Part shown: piece after piece, positions 1 through 6,315 of the stretch
Layout of the letters: the number at the start of each line of letters is the position of its first letter
Position numbering within the stretch: the first letter of the stretch is position 1
Origin: Prevotellaceae bacterium
GTDB taxonomy: Bacteria > Bacteroidota > Bacteroidia > Bacteroidales > Paludibacteraceae
Length of the DNA stretch: 6,779 bases
Direction of reading: 5' to 3'
NCBI GenBank assembly: GCA_031290375.1
Contig: JAITNR010000225.1
Coordinates: 1-6,779 of the forward strand
Notes under the pieces: model-generated
What the model was told of the DNA's origin: nothing
The model's database searches: none
Seen by the model: the letters and a program-made list of their open reading frames with translations, nothing else
Translations under genes and position numbers: made by a program

Positions 1-117
1 GCATATACAAACGGATTGACCTACATCGCTCCTCTGCCTTACAGCAGGTCTGATGGCGGTGACCTGACAGGTTCTTTAAAACTCAATATCGTCAGAATTC
101 AGGGAAGTTGGGACTAA
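1..117 (+). CDS. C-terminal end of an unrecognised protein (5' partial)
   Basis: Reading frame 1 is open from the first base to a TAA at 115-117, giving 38 residues that end in NIVRIQGSWD. The piece is rich in Gly, Ser, Thr, Leu and Tyr, has no obvious membrane segment, and looks like a beta-rich secreted or cell-surface domain. I do not recognise the family. GC content here is near 50%, normal for coding DNA in this window and very different from the AT-rich block that follows at about 301. The gene start lies outside the window. That this is a real gene end is inferred from the open frame and amino-acid composition; 38 codons alone is weak evidence. Confidence 0.5.
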   Translation, partial: AYTNGLTYIAPLPYSRSDGGDLTGSLKLNIVRIQGSWD

Positions 118-118
118 T

Positions 119-203
119 GGAAATTGGGAATTCTATCGATAAAATTCATTTATCGGCGGGTGGTGCTAATGGACATTTTTGGGTCGGGCAAATCCCAATT
201 TTC
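119..203. repeat. Nested inverted repeats just after the partial gene
   Basis: A perfect 9-bp inverted repeat (AAATTGGGA at 121-129, TCCCAATTT at 193-201) encloses a second hairpin with 7-bp arms (CGATAAA at 137-143, TTTATCG at 149-155) and a 5-base loop. An 8-bp direct repeat, CTAATGGA, lies at 114-121 and 166-173. The stretch begins two bases after the upstream stop codon. No T-run follows the inner hairpin, so it is not a standard intrinsic terminator. It could be a 3' UTR structure, a small structured RNA, or the scar of a mobile element. Only the repeats are seen; function is unknown. Confidence 0.4.
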
Positions 204-211
204 TTCACCAT

Positions 212-313
212 ATGCTTGAAAAATATTTTTCCAACACACGCCAAGTTTTAGACGGCATTCGGAAAATACAGGGCAGTACTTACAAGCACTTGTTGTCCTT
301 AAATCATTTTTAG
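212..313 (+). CDS. Short unrecognised ORF, possibly a gene remnant
   Basis: An ATG at 212 opens 33 codons ending in TAG at 311-313. The product starts MLEKYFSNTRQVLDG and is mixed and partly amphipathic. The same frame is open upstream to about 170 without another ATG, so this could be a leftover fragment of a longer protein. No promoter or ribosome binding site is visible, and I cannot name a family. The ORF ends at the boundary with the AT-rich block. It could be chance; it is listed because this 514-base gap has no better gene candidate on the plus strand. Confidence 0.15.
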   Translation: MLEKYFSNTRQVLDGIRKIQGSTYKHLLSLNHF

Positions 314-549
314 ACATATAGTATAGACTCTTTGCTTTTTCGGAGTTCCATATATCCGTAATAGATTGTTTGGTTGTTTTTATTATGATAAGATATTGTT
401 ATATAATTGGTTATAAATATATCAATGTGAGAAAAATTTATTTTTAGGAGTTCATTCAAATATGTTAAACTTAAAACTCTATATATTAATGAAATACGCC
501 CTGTTTTTTTGTTAAAATTAGAAGAAAAAATTATGCTCGGTTTGAACAC
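310..549 (-). CDS. Doubtful 79-residue AT-rich ORF
   Basis: This minus-strand ORF fills a block of about 23% GC (roughly 301-545), where stop codons should be common, so 79 open codons are slightly surprising. The predicted product is rich in Ile, Asn, Tyr, Lys and Ser, alternates hydrophobic and polar residues in a beta-like way near its end (IDIFITNYITISYHNKNNQ), and has no signal peptide or clear motif. No Bacteroidota-type promoter is seen upstream (above 549), where a strong hairpin lies at 555-585. It may be the tail of a decayed gene, a recently acquired small protein, or simply chance. I do not recognise it. Confidence 0.22.
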   Translation of the reverse strand: MFKPSIIFSSNFNKKTGRISLIYRVLSLTYLNELLKINFSHIDIFITNYITISYHNKNNQTIYYGYMELRKSKESILYV

Positions 550-554
550 CCTAC

Positions 555-585
555 CTTTAAGGGCTATGCATTATAGCCTTTAAAG
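555..585. repeat. Strong hairpin (13-bp stem, 5-base loop)
   Basis: Bases 555-567 pair with 573-585 around the loop GCATT. All 13 positions pair, one of them a G-T wobble (561 with 579). An alternative 10-bp perfect pairing also exists (TTTAAGGGCT at 556-565 with AGCCCTTAAA at 584-593), so two folds compete. There is no T-run on either side, so a factor-independent terminator is unlikely. It sits about 47 bases before the four-helix-bundle gene and may be an end of a mobile unit carrying that gene, or a leader structure. Function is inference. Confidence 0.5.
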
Positions 586-631
586 CCCTTAAATAAACCA
601 ACAACAACAATAATGACTAATACAACCAACT

Positions 632-961
632 ATGGCAACATCAATTTACGCCAACACAAGCGATTATCGAAAACTGATTTGTTATCAGAAAGCAGAGGCA
701 ATATACGATATTACCTACTATTTTTGCAAAAACTACCTCCGGAAAGGTGCCCGCACCGTTGACCAAGTGCTACAGGCAGCCTACAGTGGCAAACAAAATA
801 TTACCGAAGGCAGTGCAGCATCTTCAACCTCAAAGGAAACTGAAATAAAGTTGAAAAACGAGCAAAGGCAAGTATGCAATGGCAGTATGGCATTTTGTAT
901 TTTAATTCTCAATTATCCACTCTCATCACTGCGGTTTCACATTACGTTTCAAAGCATCTGA
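632..961 (+). pseudogene. Four-helix-bundle (S23/IVP-like) protein, frameshifted and truncated
   Basis: Residues 1-74 (632-853) match what I know of the Bacteroidota 'four helix bundle suffix domain' proteins, relatives of the S23/IVP proteins found in 23S rRNA intervening sequences: YRKLICYQKAEAIYDITYYF near the start, then TVDQVLQAAYSGKQNITEGS and SKETEIKL. The family continues with a segment like NVAKASLQELLEDYEDYLR. Here that continuation is in another frame: codons from 859 read R-A-K-A-S-M-Q, so about one base has been lost near the A-run at 854-858. Similarity stops at about 879, and the rest of the annotated frame is unrelated and runs 36 bases into the antisense end of the AsmA gene. 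So the third and fourth helices are missing. ATG 632 is chosen because the family N-terminus follows directly; the leader is a CAA-rich, unstructured stretch (597-631) without Shine-Dalgarno. The biochemical role of this family is not well established. Confidence 0.8.
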
Positions 962-3900
962 AATCATTTGTTTAAAAGCAATAACCTGATTTTCAACCGC
1001 ATTGCGTTTTTCAGGTTGTAGAAGATGTCCATATTTAAGACCAAATAATTTTATGTCCTTAAAAGGATTTAATTTAAATCCGCCCGACTCGGTGGAAGAG
1101 AGTTGAAGTCCCAACCTTATGGGGCTAAGTGCTTCAGCATAAGCTATATAATTTTTTGCAAGGTTATATTTGCCCTGCATTACAACCTGATATTTGTCCA
1201 TCGAAAAAACAAATGGAAAAAGTTCTACTTCATCTCTAAATACCGTAAGTTCAACACTCAGAGAATCAACCACATTTTTTGTTTTTTTTCTGAACATCAA
1301 CGCTTTTGCTATTTCATTAAAAGTTGCATTATCCAAAAGCACAAGGTTTTTGCCCTGAACCGCAGAAGCTCCTCTGATGGTAGAATACTTGATGTCATAG
1401 TTCGATTTGAGATAGGTTTCGGCAGCGAGATGAAATTCGCCCATACCCTGAAAATACTTCAACATCGGCACAATAGTGTCTATTTGCGGTATCATATCAA
1501 GCAGTTTGGCGATATCAATGTCAAGCAAATGAAAATCCAATCCGGCAAACAGGTGATTTTTGCGTTCCGAACGGTACATTGCAGTCAGTTGCATCTTTGC
1601 CGCATCACAGGAAAACCCCATCTGTTCCAGCACCATAACGCCGTTTTTGATAATAAGACTTCCGCCCAGATCGTATATGTCGGTTTTACCTACTTTGCCG
1701 TGTGAAATTTTTGTGTTGAGTGTAACATCTACATTCCATGGTACCATAAATGGCTCTTTATCACCATCTTGAGGCTTTTCGGTAAGGGCAGCCTTTTGTG
1801 TCGTGTCTTTCGCTCCAAAACCGCTAATCAAGTCCATCAGTTCGAACACATCGACCTTGTCGGAGGTAAAGTCCACATTTGCAGTAAGCATACCCTCGTT
1901 GCGTAAATATTTGTCAATGTTGGTAATGATACCCGACAGGTTGAAGTCCGAATTGTCGATTACAAAGCGGCTACGATTAATTGTAGCCTGCTGTAGCGTA
2001 AGATTTACGTCAATTATGGGAATAAAAACTTTTTGGGCAATATTATCAGCATTAAGTCTGATACTGTTGATTTTAGCATTTATTTTTGGACTCCAGCGAA
2101 GCAGAACGTTCTGCTCAGTCGGATTGTCGATAGCACCGCCAATCAAAGCTAAGGCAGCGGTTGTAATTTCAAAATTTTTGCCCACGTTTGCTTTTAATTT
2201 GCTGCTGTTCAATGAAATATCGTATGAGGTGAGTTCCCTGTTCTGTTTTGAAGGATACATCATAAAAACACCCTTTGGGGAGGCAACATTAGTGTCAATT
2301 GTGTCCATTTTCGCCACCAAATTGTCCATATCGTAGTTACAGACGGCAGAAAAGGGCTGTTTGTCGTTTGTAATATCGGAAAGCCCTATGTTAAGTGTTG
2401 AGTTGGATAGTGTTGCTGCCAAAAAATCCACTATTTCAAAGTTGATTTGGGGCGATTTTACAAGCAATTTCATTAACTCGAAAAATTGAGCATTTCTTGC
2501 TTCGCTCGGAATTTTTATATCTATATCTGCTTGATTTGCAGTTATTTTTGTTGAGTCATTGTAAACAAAATTAAGATTCTGAGTTTTGAGTGTGCCGTCA
2601 AGTCTGATTGACTTGAAATCTGCATTCAAAATTTGGTCAATTGTAAAAATGCCATGCAGGTTGGTTTTTGCCAAACCGCTGATTTTCATCGTGTCTGACA
2701 GCATTGGTTGAACATCGGCAAGATTGATGTTTCCACTTAAACTCATATCACATAGCATTTTATTTGTTAAATCATCAATTTTACCATTGATTGTTGCTGA
2801 GGAGTTTTTGGTTTTTAATGATAAATTATTGATTTTCAATGAATAAATACCCTTTTCATTCAAATCAATATCAGCCAAAGCATTCCCGTTCATATCTCGC
2901 AAGATGTATGGTAAGCCTTTCAACTGGTATCCACCATTTTTGAGATTGACATCGGCAGTGATTTTTGGCATTGCTGCATTGCCAACAGAGCCTTGTACAA
3001 CGCCCGAAACGTCTATTTTACCATCAAAGGTCATATCATTGAAATAGAATTTAATATTTGGCGGCAAAAGATTTAAAACATCGTTAATATTAAGCAAATC
3101 AGTGTGAAACCCCAAATCCAAATTAATATTTTCCTTCTGTTTTTTCAACCAGCCGCTGATATTTATACGGCTTTTCTGCAATTCCACAACTCCCTTGTTG
3201 ATGTTCAAAAGCAGACTGTCAAGGTTGCCGTTAATCGGTAAACTAATATTAATGTCTTTATTATCAACTATTTTATCCTTACCTGAAATAAAATTCAGCC
3301 CTTTTATGTCGGTTTGAATGGTTCCGTTGAAATTGCTTTTGTCTTTTTTGCCAACCATCTCATAATCAATATTTTTCATTGATATGTTGAGTGGCGCGGT
3401 GTCATTCATAACAAAGGTAATATCGGTAGCATTGAGTTTGATACTTGCTTTTCCGTCAAGTTGTTTCATTTCGGCGGAAAGCGTGATATTCAGGTTGTTG
3501 ATATGCGAATTTATGCCGTTTTTCTCGTCAATGTACGACAGTTTCACATTGTTAAGTTCAAGGCTCTTAAAATCAACGAAATCAGGCATTTTTATTGTTG
3601 ATTTTTCTTTTTTTGTGGTGTCGGCTGGGAAAATATCATAGTTTGAGTTTCCCAATGAGTCAGTATAGGCATTTACAAAGCCGTCTTTGAGCAGGAACTT
3701 ATTGATTACCACCTCATTTTTGAGTATGAATCTCATTAAATCAATTGTTCCTGTGGTATTGTCTACCGAGAGCAAAGTGTCTGATGGTGAGCCATATATT
3801 GAATTTATCAGGGCTAATTTATTGATTTTTAAGCCAAGATGTGGAAATGTACTGAAAAAAGTGAGTTCCACCTTGTCAAGTTTGGTTTCGCATTTGATAT

Positions 3901-4039
3901 TCTTTTCCAATATGTTACGCACAATTGGCGTGAGTTTTTCCGGCGTAAAAACGTACCAGAGTGCCACCGAAACAGCGATCAATGCCACCACCAGAATCGA
4001 ACCAAGCGATATTAATGTTATCTTTACGGGTTTGTTCAT
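926..4039 (-). CDS. AsmA-family inner-membrane/periplasmic protein
   Basis: The 1037-residue product has a short cytoplasmic start (MNKPVK), one membrane helix at about residues 7-30, and then a very long, beta-rich periplasmic region made of repeated strands with the pattern of AsmA/TamB-type proteins. The AsmA N-terminal signature follows the helix (FTPEKLTPIVRNILEKNI, then FFSTFPHLGLKINKL, about 31-75). The C-terminal AsmA-like domain lies at about 780-975, with GEFHLAAETYLKSNYDIKY at about 867-885. The end (LQPEKRNAVENQVIAFKQM) looks natural. Members are thought to be bridge-like lipid carriers between inner and outer membranes, or to affect outer-membrane assembly; the exact substrate here is unknown. 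ATG 4039 puts the membrane helix in the usual place. It stands alone on this strand. Upstream, a possible -7 box TAATTTTG lies on the minus strand at 4165-4158, but its -33 partner is badly spaced. No terminator is visible after the stop at 926-928. The frame is intact throughout. Confidence 0.93.
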   Translation of the reverse strand: MNKPVKITLISLGSILVVALIAVSVALWYVFTPEKLTPIVRNILEKNIKCETKLDKVELTFFSTFPHLGLKINKLALINSIYGSPSDTLLSVDNTTGTIDLMRFILKNEVVINKFLLKDGFVNAYTDSLGNSNYDIFPADTTKKEKSTIKMPDFVDFKSLELNNVKLSYIDEKNGINSHINNLNITLSAEMKQLDGKASIKLNATDITFVMNDTAPLNISMKNIDYEMVGKKDKSNFNGTIQTDIKGLNFISGKDKIVDNKDINISLPINGNLDSLLLNINKGVVELQKSRINISGWLKKQKENINLDLGFHTDLLNINDVLNLLPPNIKFYFNDMTFDGKIDVSGVVQGSVGNAAMPKITADVNLKNGGYQLKGLPYILRDMNGNALADIDLNEKGIYSLKINNLSLKTKNSSATINGKIDDLTNKMLCDMSLSGNINLADVQPMLSDTMKISGLAKTNLHGIFTIDQILNADFKSIRLDGTLKTQNLNFVYNDSTKITANQADIDIKIPSEARNAQFFELMKLLVKSPQINFEIVDFLAATLSNSTLNIGLSDITNDKQPFSAVCNYDMDNLVAKMDTIDTNVASPKGVFMMYPSKQNRELTSYDISLNSSKLKANVGKNFEITTAALALIGGAIDNPTEQNVLLRWSPKINAKINSIRLNADNIAQKVFIPIIDVNLTLQQATINRSRFVIDNSDFNLSGIITNIDKYLRNEGMLTANVDFTSDKVDVFELMDLISGFGAKDTTQKAALTEKPQDGDKEPFMVPWNVDVTLNTKISHGKVGKTDIYDLGGSLIIKNGVMVLEQMGFSCDAAKMQLTAMYRSERKNHLFAGLDFHLLDIDIAKLLDMIPQIDTIVPMLKYFQGMGEFHLAAETYLKSNYDIKYSTIRGASAVQGKNLVLLDNATFNEIAKALMFRKKTKNVVDSLSVELTVFRDEVELFPFVFSMDKYQVVMQGKYNLAKNYIAYAEALSPIRLGLQLSSTESGGFKLNPFKDIKLFGLKYGHLLQPEKRNAVENQVIAFKQMISDALKRNVKPQ

Positions 4040-4230
4040 ATTTAGACGGTTATGAATTTTTGTTATTATTTATTAATAGATAGATTTTGTTGTTCATAGT
4101 TTATTCTCTTTTATTCCATTGCAAAGATTTATATGAAGCAATCCGGAATACATTTTACAAAATTAACACAATTCTCACAATTTACAGACCCAAATATGTG
4201 AATTCTGAAATTTTGTAAACAAAAAAAAAG

Positions 4231-4261
4231 TTTTGTATATCAAAAAATAGTTGTACCTTTG
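4231..4261 (+). promoter_or_regulatory. Bacteroidota-type promoter for the KilA-N gene
   Basis: TTTTG at 4231-4235 and TACCTTTG at 4254-4261, with an 18-base spacer, fit the Bacteroidota primary-sigma consensus (TTTG, about 19 bases, TAnnTTTG) well. A run of nine A residues (4221-4229) just upstream may act as an UP-like element. Transcription should begin at about 4267-4269, leaving a leader of roughly 75 bases before ATG 4342. It lies in the 302-base gap between the divergent AsmA and KilA-N genes; the rest of that gap (4040-4230) shows no other convincing site. Confidence 0.75.
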
Positions 4262-4263
4262 CA

Positions 4264-4306
4264 TCGACAAAATTGTCGAACAAATATGTTGAATAATCTT
4301 GTCGAA
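4264..4306. promoter_or_regulatory. Palindromic operator candidate at the predicted start of transcription
   Basis: TCGACAA (4264-4270) and TTGTCGA (4273-4279) form a perfect 7-bp dyad with a 2-base gap, directly after the -7 box and covering the predicted +1. The half-site recurs in direct orientation as TTGTCGAA at 4299-4306, 26 bases from the copy at 4273-4280. This placement is what a repressor site would have. KilA-N is a DNA-binding domain, so autoregulation is possible, but nothing in the sequence identifies the binding protein. Confidence 0.45.
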
Positions 4307-4341
4307 ATAGAATTTTAAAGAGGGACATAAAATAAACAACA

Positions 4342-5248
4342 ATGAGTAAAAAAGAAACCATAATTGCACAGGGAACGGAAGTTGCCTTATTGTCGCACCG
4401 AAAGGACGACTATATATCGCTGATCGATATGGCGAAATTCAAAAATGCGGAAATTCCTGCAACCGTTTATATCGCATCGGTTGAGTACCAATTTTTCAAT
4501 CAATTATATGGGTTTGTGGGAACGTATGAATAACCCCGATTTTAACCTAACGGGATTCCGTGAGGTTAAAATGTTAAGTACGGAAACGGGCTTTGCGCTT
4601 TCGCCGAAACAGTGGATTGCAATGACAAATGCTATCGGCATTGTTTCCAAAGCGGGCAGATACGGCGGCGGCACGTTTGCACACAGGAATATTGCATTTG
4701 AATTTGCCTCGTGTCTCAGTCCCGAATTTGAGTATTACCTTATCAGCGAATTTGAACGTCTCAAAATTGACGAGCATCAACACCTCTCTCTCGAATGGAA
4801 CTTGCAGCGCACACTGTCCAAAATCAATTATCGCATCCATACCGATGCCATTAAGGAAGAAATTATTCCGAAAATGGTTACCAAAGAACAGGCAGCATTT
4901 GTTTACGCCAACGAAGCCGACCTGCTGAATGTCGCTCTGTTCGGCAAAACAGCGGCACAGTGGCGCGGTGAACTGACGAACGAAGCGAGAGCAGAGGACA
5001 AATGCAGTTTGAACTATGCCGAGCAAGGAGGAAGAAGGCGAAGCCAAAATCCCGCCGAAAAGGGAAATATCCGCGACTTTGCCACGTTAGGACAGCTGGT
5101 TGTTCTCTCGAATATGGAAAGCATTAATGCCTTGCTGATACGTCAGGGACTGTCGTAAGGCGAACGATTGGTACAACTCAACAGCGTTGCCATTACGCAA
5201 ATAAAATCGCTGGTAGATAACCAAAATTTGGCTAAACAATTGAAATAA
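4342..5248 (+). pseudogene. KilA-N domain protein, broken by a frameshift and a nonsense codon
   Basis: KilA-N proteins are DNA-binding-domain proteins of phage and mobile-element origin that are common in Bacteroidota. From ATG 4342 the frame reads MSKKETIIAQGTEVALLSHR, then YISLIDMAKFKN and IPATV, and is lost after codon 42. Removing one T at about 4466-4468 restores ISHRLSTNFSINYMGLWERM, followed by NNPDFNLTGF, the diagnostic LSPKQWIAMTNAIGIVSKAG and GGGTFAHRNIAFEFASCLSP, and EYYLISEFERLK. The second frame continues to a TAA at 5156-5158. The same frame then reads GERLVQLNSVAITQIKSLVD and ends NLAKQLK at TAA 5246-5248, which is the usual end of this family; the in-frame TAA stands where Gln or Lys is normally found. 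A 27-codon segment at 4967-5047 is also not part of the family as I know it. The restored protein would have about 300 residues. With two separate lesions it is almost surely inactive, though an internal start could yield a C-terminal piece. Confidence 0.88.
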
Positions 5249-5260
5249 ATATAAACCGTT

Positions 5261-5329
5261 ATGACAAGACAAACAATCATCAGACTTGGAAAATTTGCAA
5301 ACCTTACTGCTGACAACGTAATAAATTAA
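5261..5329 (+). CDS. 22-codon ORF between KilA-N and ABC genes
   Basis: ATG 5261 opens MTRQTIIRLGKFANLTADNV and ends at TAA 5327-5329, three bases before the TTG where the ABC frame can start, and in that same frame. It resembles no family I know. It could be a small leader peptide coupled to the ABC gene, the broken N-terminal end of a lost gene, or chance. No promoter is seen just upstream, so any expression would come from the KilA-N promoter. Confidence 0.15.
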   Translation: MTRQTIIRLGKFANLTADNVIN

Positions 5330-5332
5330 TAT

Positions 5333-6247
5333 TTGACTTATAGTGAAAACAGAAGCAAACAATTATCAATTGTCAAATTAAGTTACGGGAATGTGCAGGC
5401 GTTGAAAGACATCAGTTTTTCGGTCTATCGGGGCGAGCTTTTCGGCTTGATTGGACCGGACGGCGCAGGAAAAACCAGCCTGTTCCGCATCCTTACTTCA
5501 CTGATACTTGCCGATTCGGGCACGGCTAAGGTTGACGGCTTGGACGTTGTGAAAGACTACAAGGAACTTCGCAACCGAATAGGCTATATGCCCGGACGGT
5601 TTTCGCTCTATCAGGATTTAACGGTGGAGGAAAACCTGCAATTTTTTGCCACCGTGTTCCACACCACTATCGAAGAAAATTATTATCTGGTTGAGGACAT
5701 CTATCGGCAAATAGAGCCTTTCAAAAAGCGGCGCGCAGGCAAACTGTCGGGCGGAATGAAACAAAAACTTGCGTTGTGCTGTGCTCTGATTCACAAGCCG
5801 AGTGTTCTCTTCCTCGATGAGCCGACTACAGGCGTTGACTCCGTCTCGAGAAAAGAATTTTGGGAAATGTTGAAAAAACTGAAACAACAGGGCATCACCA
5901 TTCTGGTATCCACGCCATATATGGACGAAGCCTCACTTTGCGACCGCATTGCCCTGATTCAGCACGGAAAAATTCTCGCTATCGAAACGCCGGAAAACAT
6001 TGCCGCCGGTTTCCCCCGAAAACTGTATCGGGCAAATTCCGATAATAATTATTTGTTGCTCAAAGAATTGCGCAATAATCCGCAAATGGAATCGGCGTTT
6101 ATGTTCGGAGGGGATTTGCACGTTACTTTCAAAGAAAATGTTCTTGCTTCCTGTCATTGCGGGCTTGACCCGCAATCTCCTGTATTTAAGGAAATAAGCA
6201 CTACAGAGGAAGATTGTTTTATGAATTTAATGAATGATAATGGATAA
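5333..6247 (+). CDS. ABC-transporter ATP-binding subunit (ABC-2 exporter, YbhF/RbbA-like first half)
   Basis: This cytoplasmic ATPase would power an ABC-2 type exporter. From TTG 5333 (304 residues): Walker A GPDGAGKT at 41-48, signature LSGGM at 138-142, Walker B VLFLDEP at 158-164, D-loop-like TTGVDSVSR at 165-173. The Q-loop reads GYMPGRFSLYQDLT (84-97), lacking the usual Gln, and the H-switch position is Pro195 (VSTPYMDEA), as expected for the non-canonical first ATPase half of YbhF/RbbA-like exporters. Such halves are normally followed by a canonical ATPase and permease genes; none follow here. The C-terminus is odd: residues about 271-285 (SCHCGLDPQSP) come from a dispersed hairpin repeat, after which a family-like end (TEEDCFMNLM) resumes in frame. 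The start is unsure: TTG 5333 is the only usual start codon near the beginning of this frame, while GTG 5342 in another frame gives VKTEANNYQLS, resembling the family N-terminus, so a frameshift at about 5370-5380 is possible. The gene may be decaying. Confidence 0.85.
   Translation: MTYSENRSKQLSIVKLSYGNVQALKDISFSVYRGELFGLIGPDGAGKTSLFRILTSLILADSGTAKVDGLDVVKDYKELRNRIGYMPGRFSLYQDLTVEENLQFFATVFHTTIEENYYLVEDIYRQIEPFKKRRAGKLSGGMKQKLALCCALIHKPSVLFLDEPTTGVDSVSRKEFWEMLKKLKQQGITILVSTPYMDEASLCDRIALIQHGKILAIETPENIAAGFPRKLYRANSDNNYLLLKELRNNPQMESAFMFGGDLHVTFKENVLASCHCGLDPQSPVFKEISTTEEDCFMNLMNDNG
6149..6183. repeat. Dispersed REP-like hairpin repeat inside the ABC gene
   Basis: Arms ATTGCGGG (6156-6163) and CCCGCAAT (6169-6176) pair perfectly around CTTGA. 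The 6-bp direct repeat TCCTGT flanks the hairpin at 6149-6154 and 6178-6183. In coding frames it gives HCGLDPQSP on the plus strand and MRVKPAMT on the minus strand, peptides I know as frequent translation artefacts of a short intergenic repeat in many bacterial genomes. Here it lies inside a coding frame without breaking it. How it spreads is not known to me; the direct repeats might be a target duplication or part of the unit. Confidence 0.7.
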
Positions 6248-6293
6248 ATTACCTGTTTTAGATTATCTATTTTATGTAATCGAAAATAAGTAG
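6240..6293 (+). CDS. 17-residue ORF overlapping the ABC stop
   Basis: ATGGATAA at 6240-6247 joins a start codon to the ABC stop, the overlap layout typical of a translationally coupled next gene in this transporter operon, where the second ATPase would begin. The product MDKLPVLDYLFYVIENK ends at TAG 6291-6293 and shows no ATPase sequence. It may be the scar of the lost downstream gene, or chance. Confidence 0.2.
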   Translation: MDKLPVLDYLFYVIENK

Positions 6294-6301
6294 TATATTT
6301 G
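6271..6301 (+). promoter_or_regulatory. Promoter for the AAA ATPase
   Basis: A clear -7 box TATATTTG (6294-6301) is followed by GCAAAA, typical of Bacteroidota promoters. The -33 region is weak: TTTATG at 6271-6276 at about the right distance. Transcription should start at about 6307, giving a leader of only some 8-10 bases before ATG 6316. The ATPase is thus likely transcribed separately from the ABC gene. Confidence 0.6.
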
Positions 6302-6315
6302 CAAAAAATATTTAT

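Noticed and set aside
117..251. 44-codon ORF whose ATG overlaps the upstream stop (TAATG)
   Set aside because: The overlap looks like coupling, but the product has no family features, lies over the inverted repeats, and competes with another open frame.
1103..3641. Several long plus-strand ORFs within 1103-3641 opposite AsmA
   Set aside because: They are antisense to a continuous 1037-codon AsmA frame, have Ser/Phe/Cys-rich composition typical of antisense reading, and show no family motif.
4122..4129. AATCTTTG on the minus strand as a -7 box for AsmA
   Set aside because: The first conserved T is missing and no TTG lies at a suitable distance upstream; the alternative at 4165-4158 also lacks a well-spaced partner.
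4175..4369. 64-codon minus-strand ORF over the KilA-N promoter
   Set aside because: It covers the consensus promoter and palindrome, is very Phe/Leu-rich, and has no recognisable domain.
5933..6175. Minus-strand ORF beginning MRVKPAMT
   Set aside because: It is a translation of the hairpin repeat followed by antisense of the ABC gene; this start peptide is a known type of repeat artefact.
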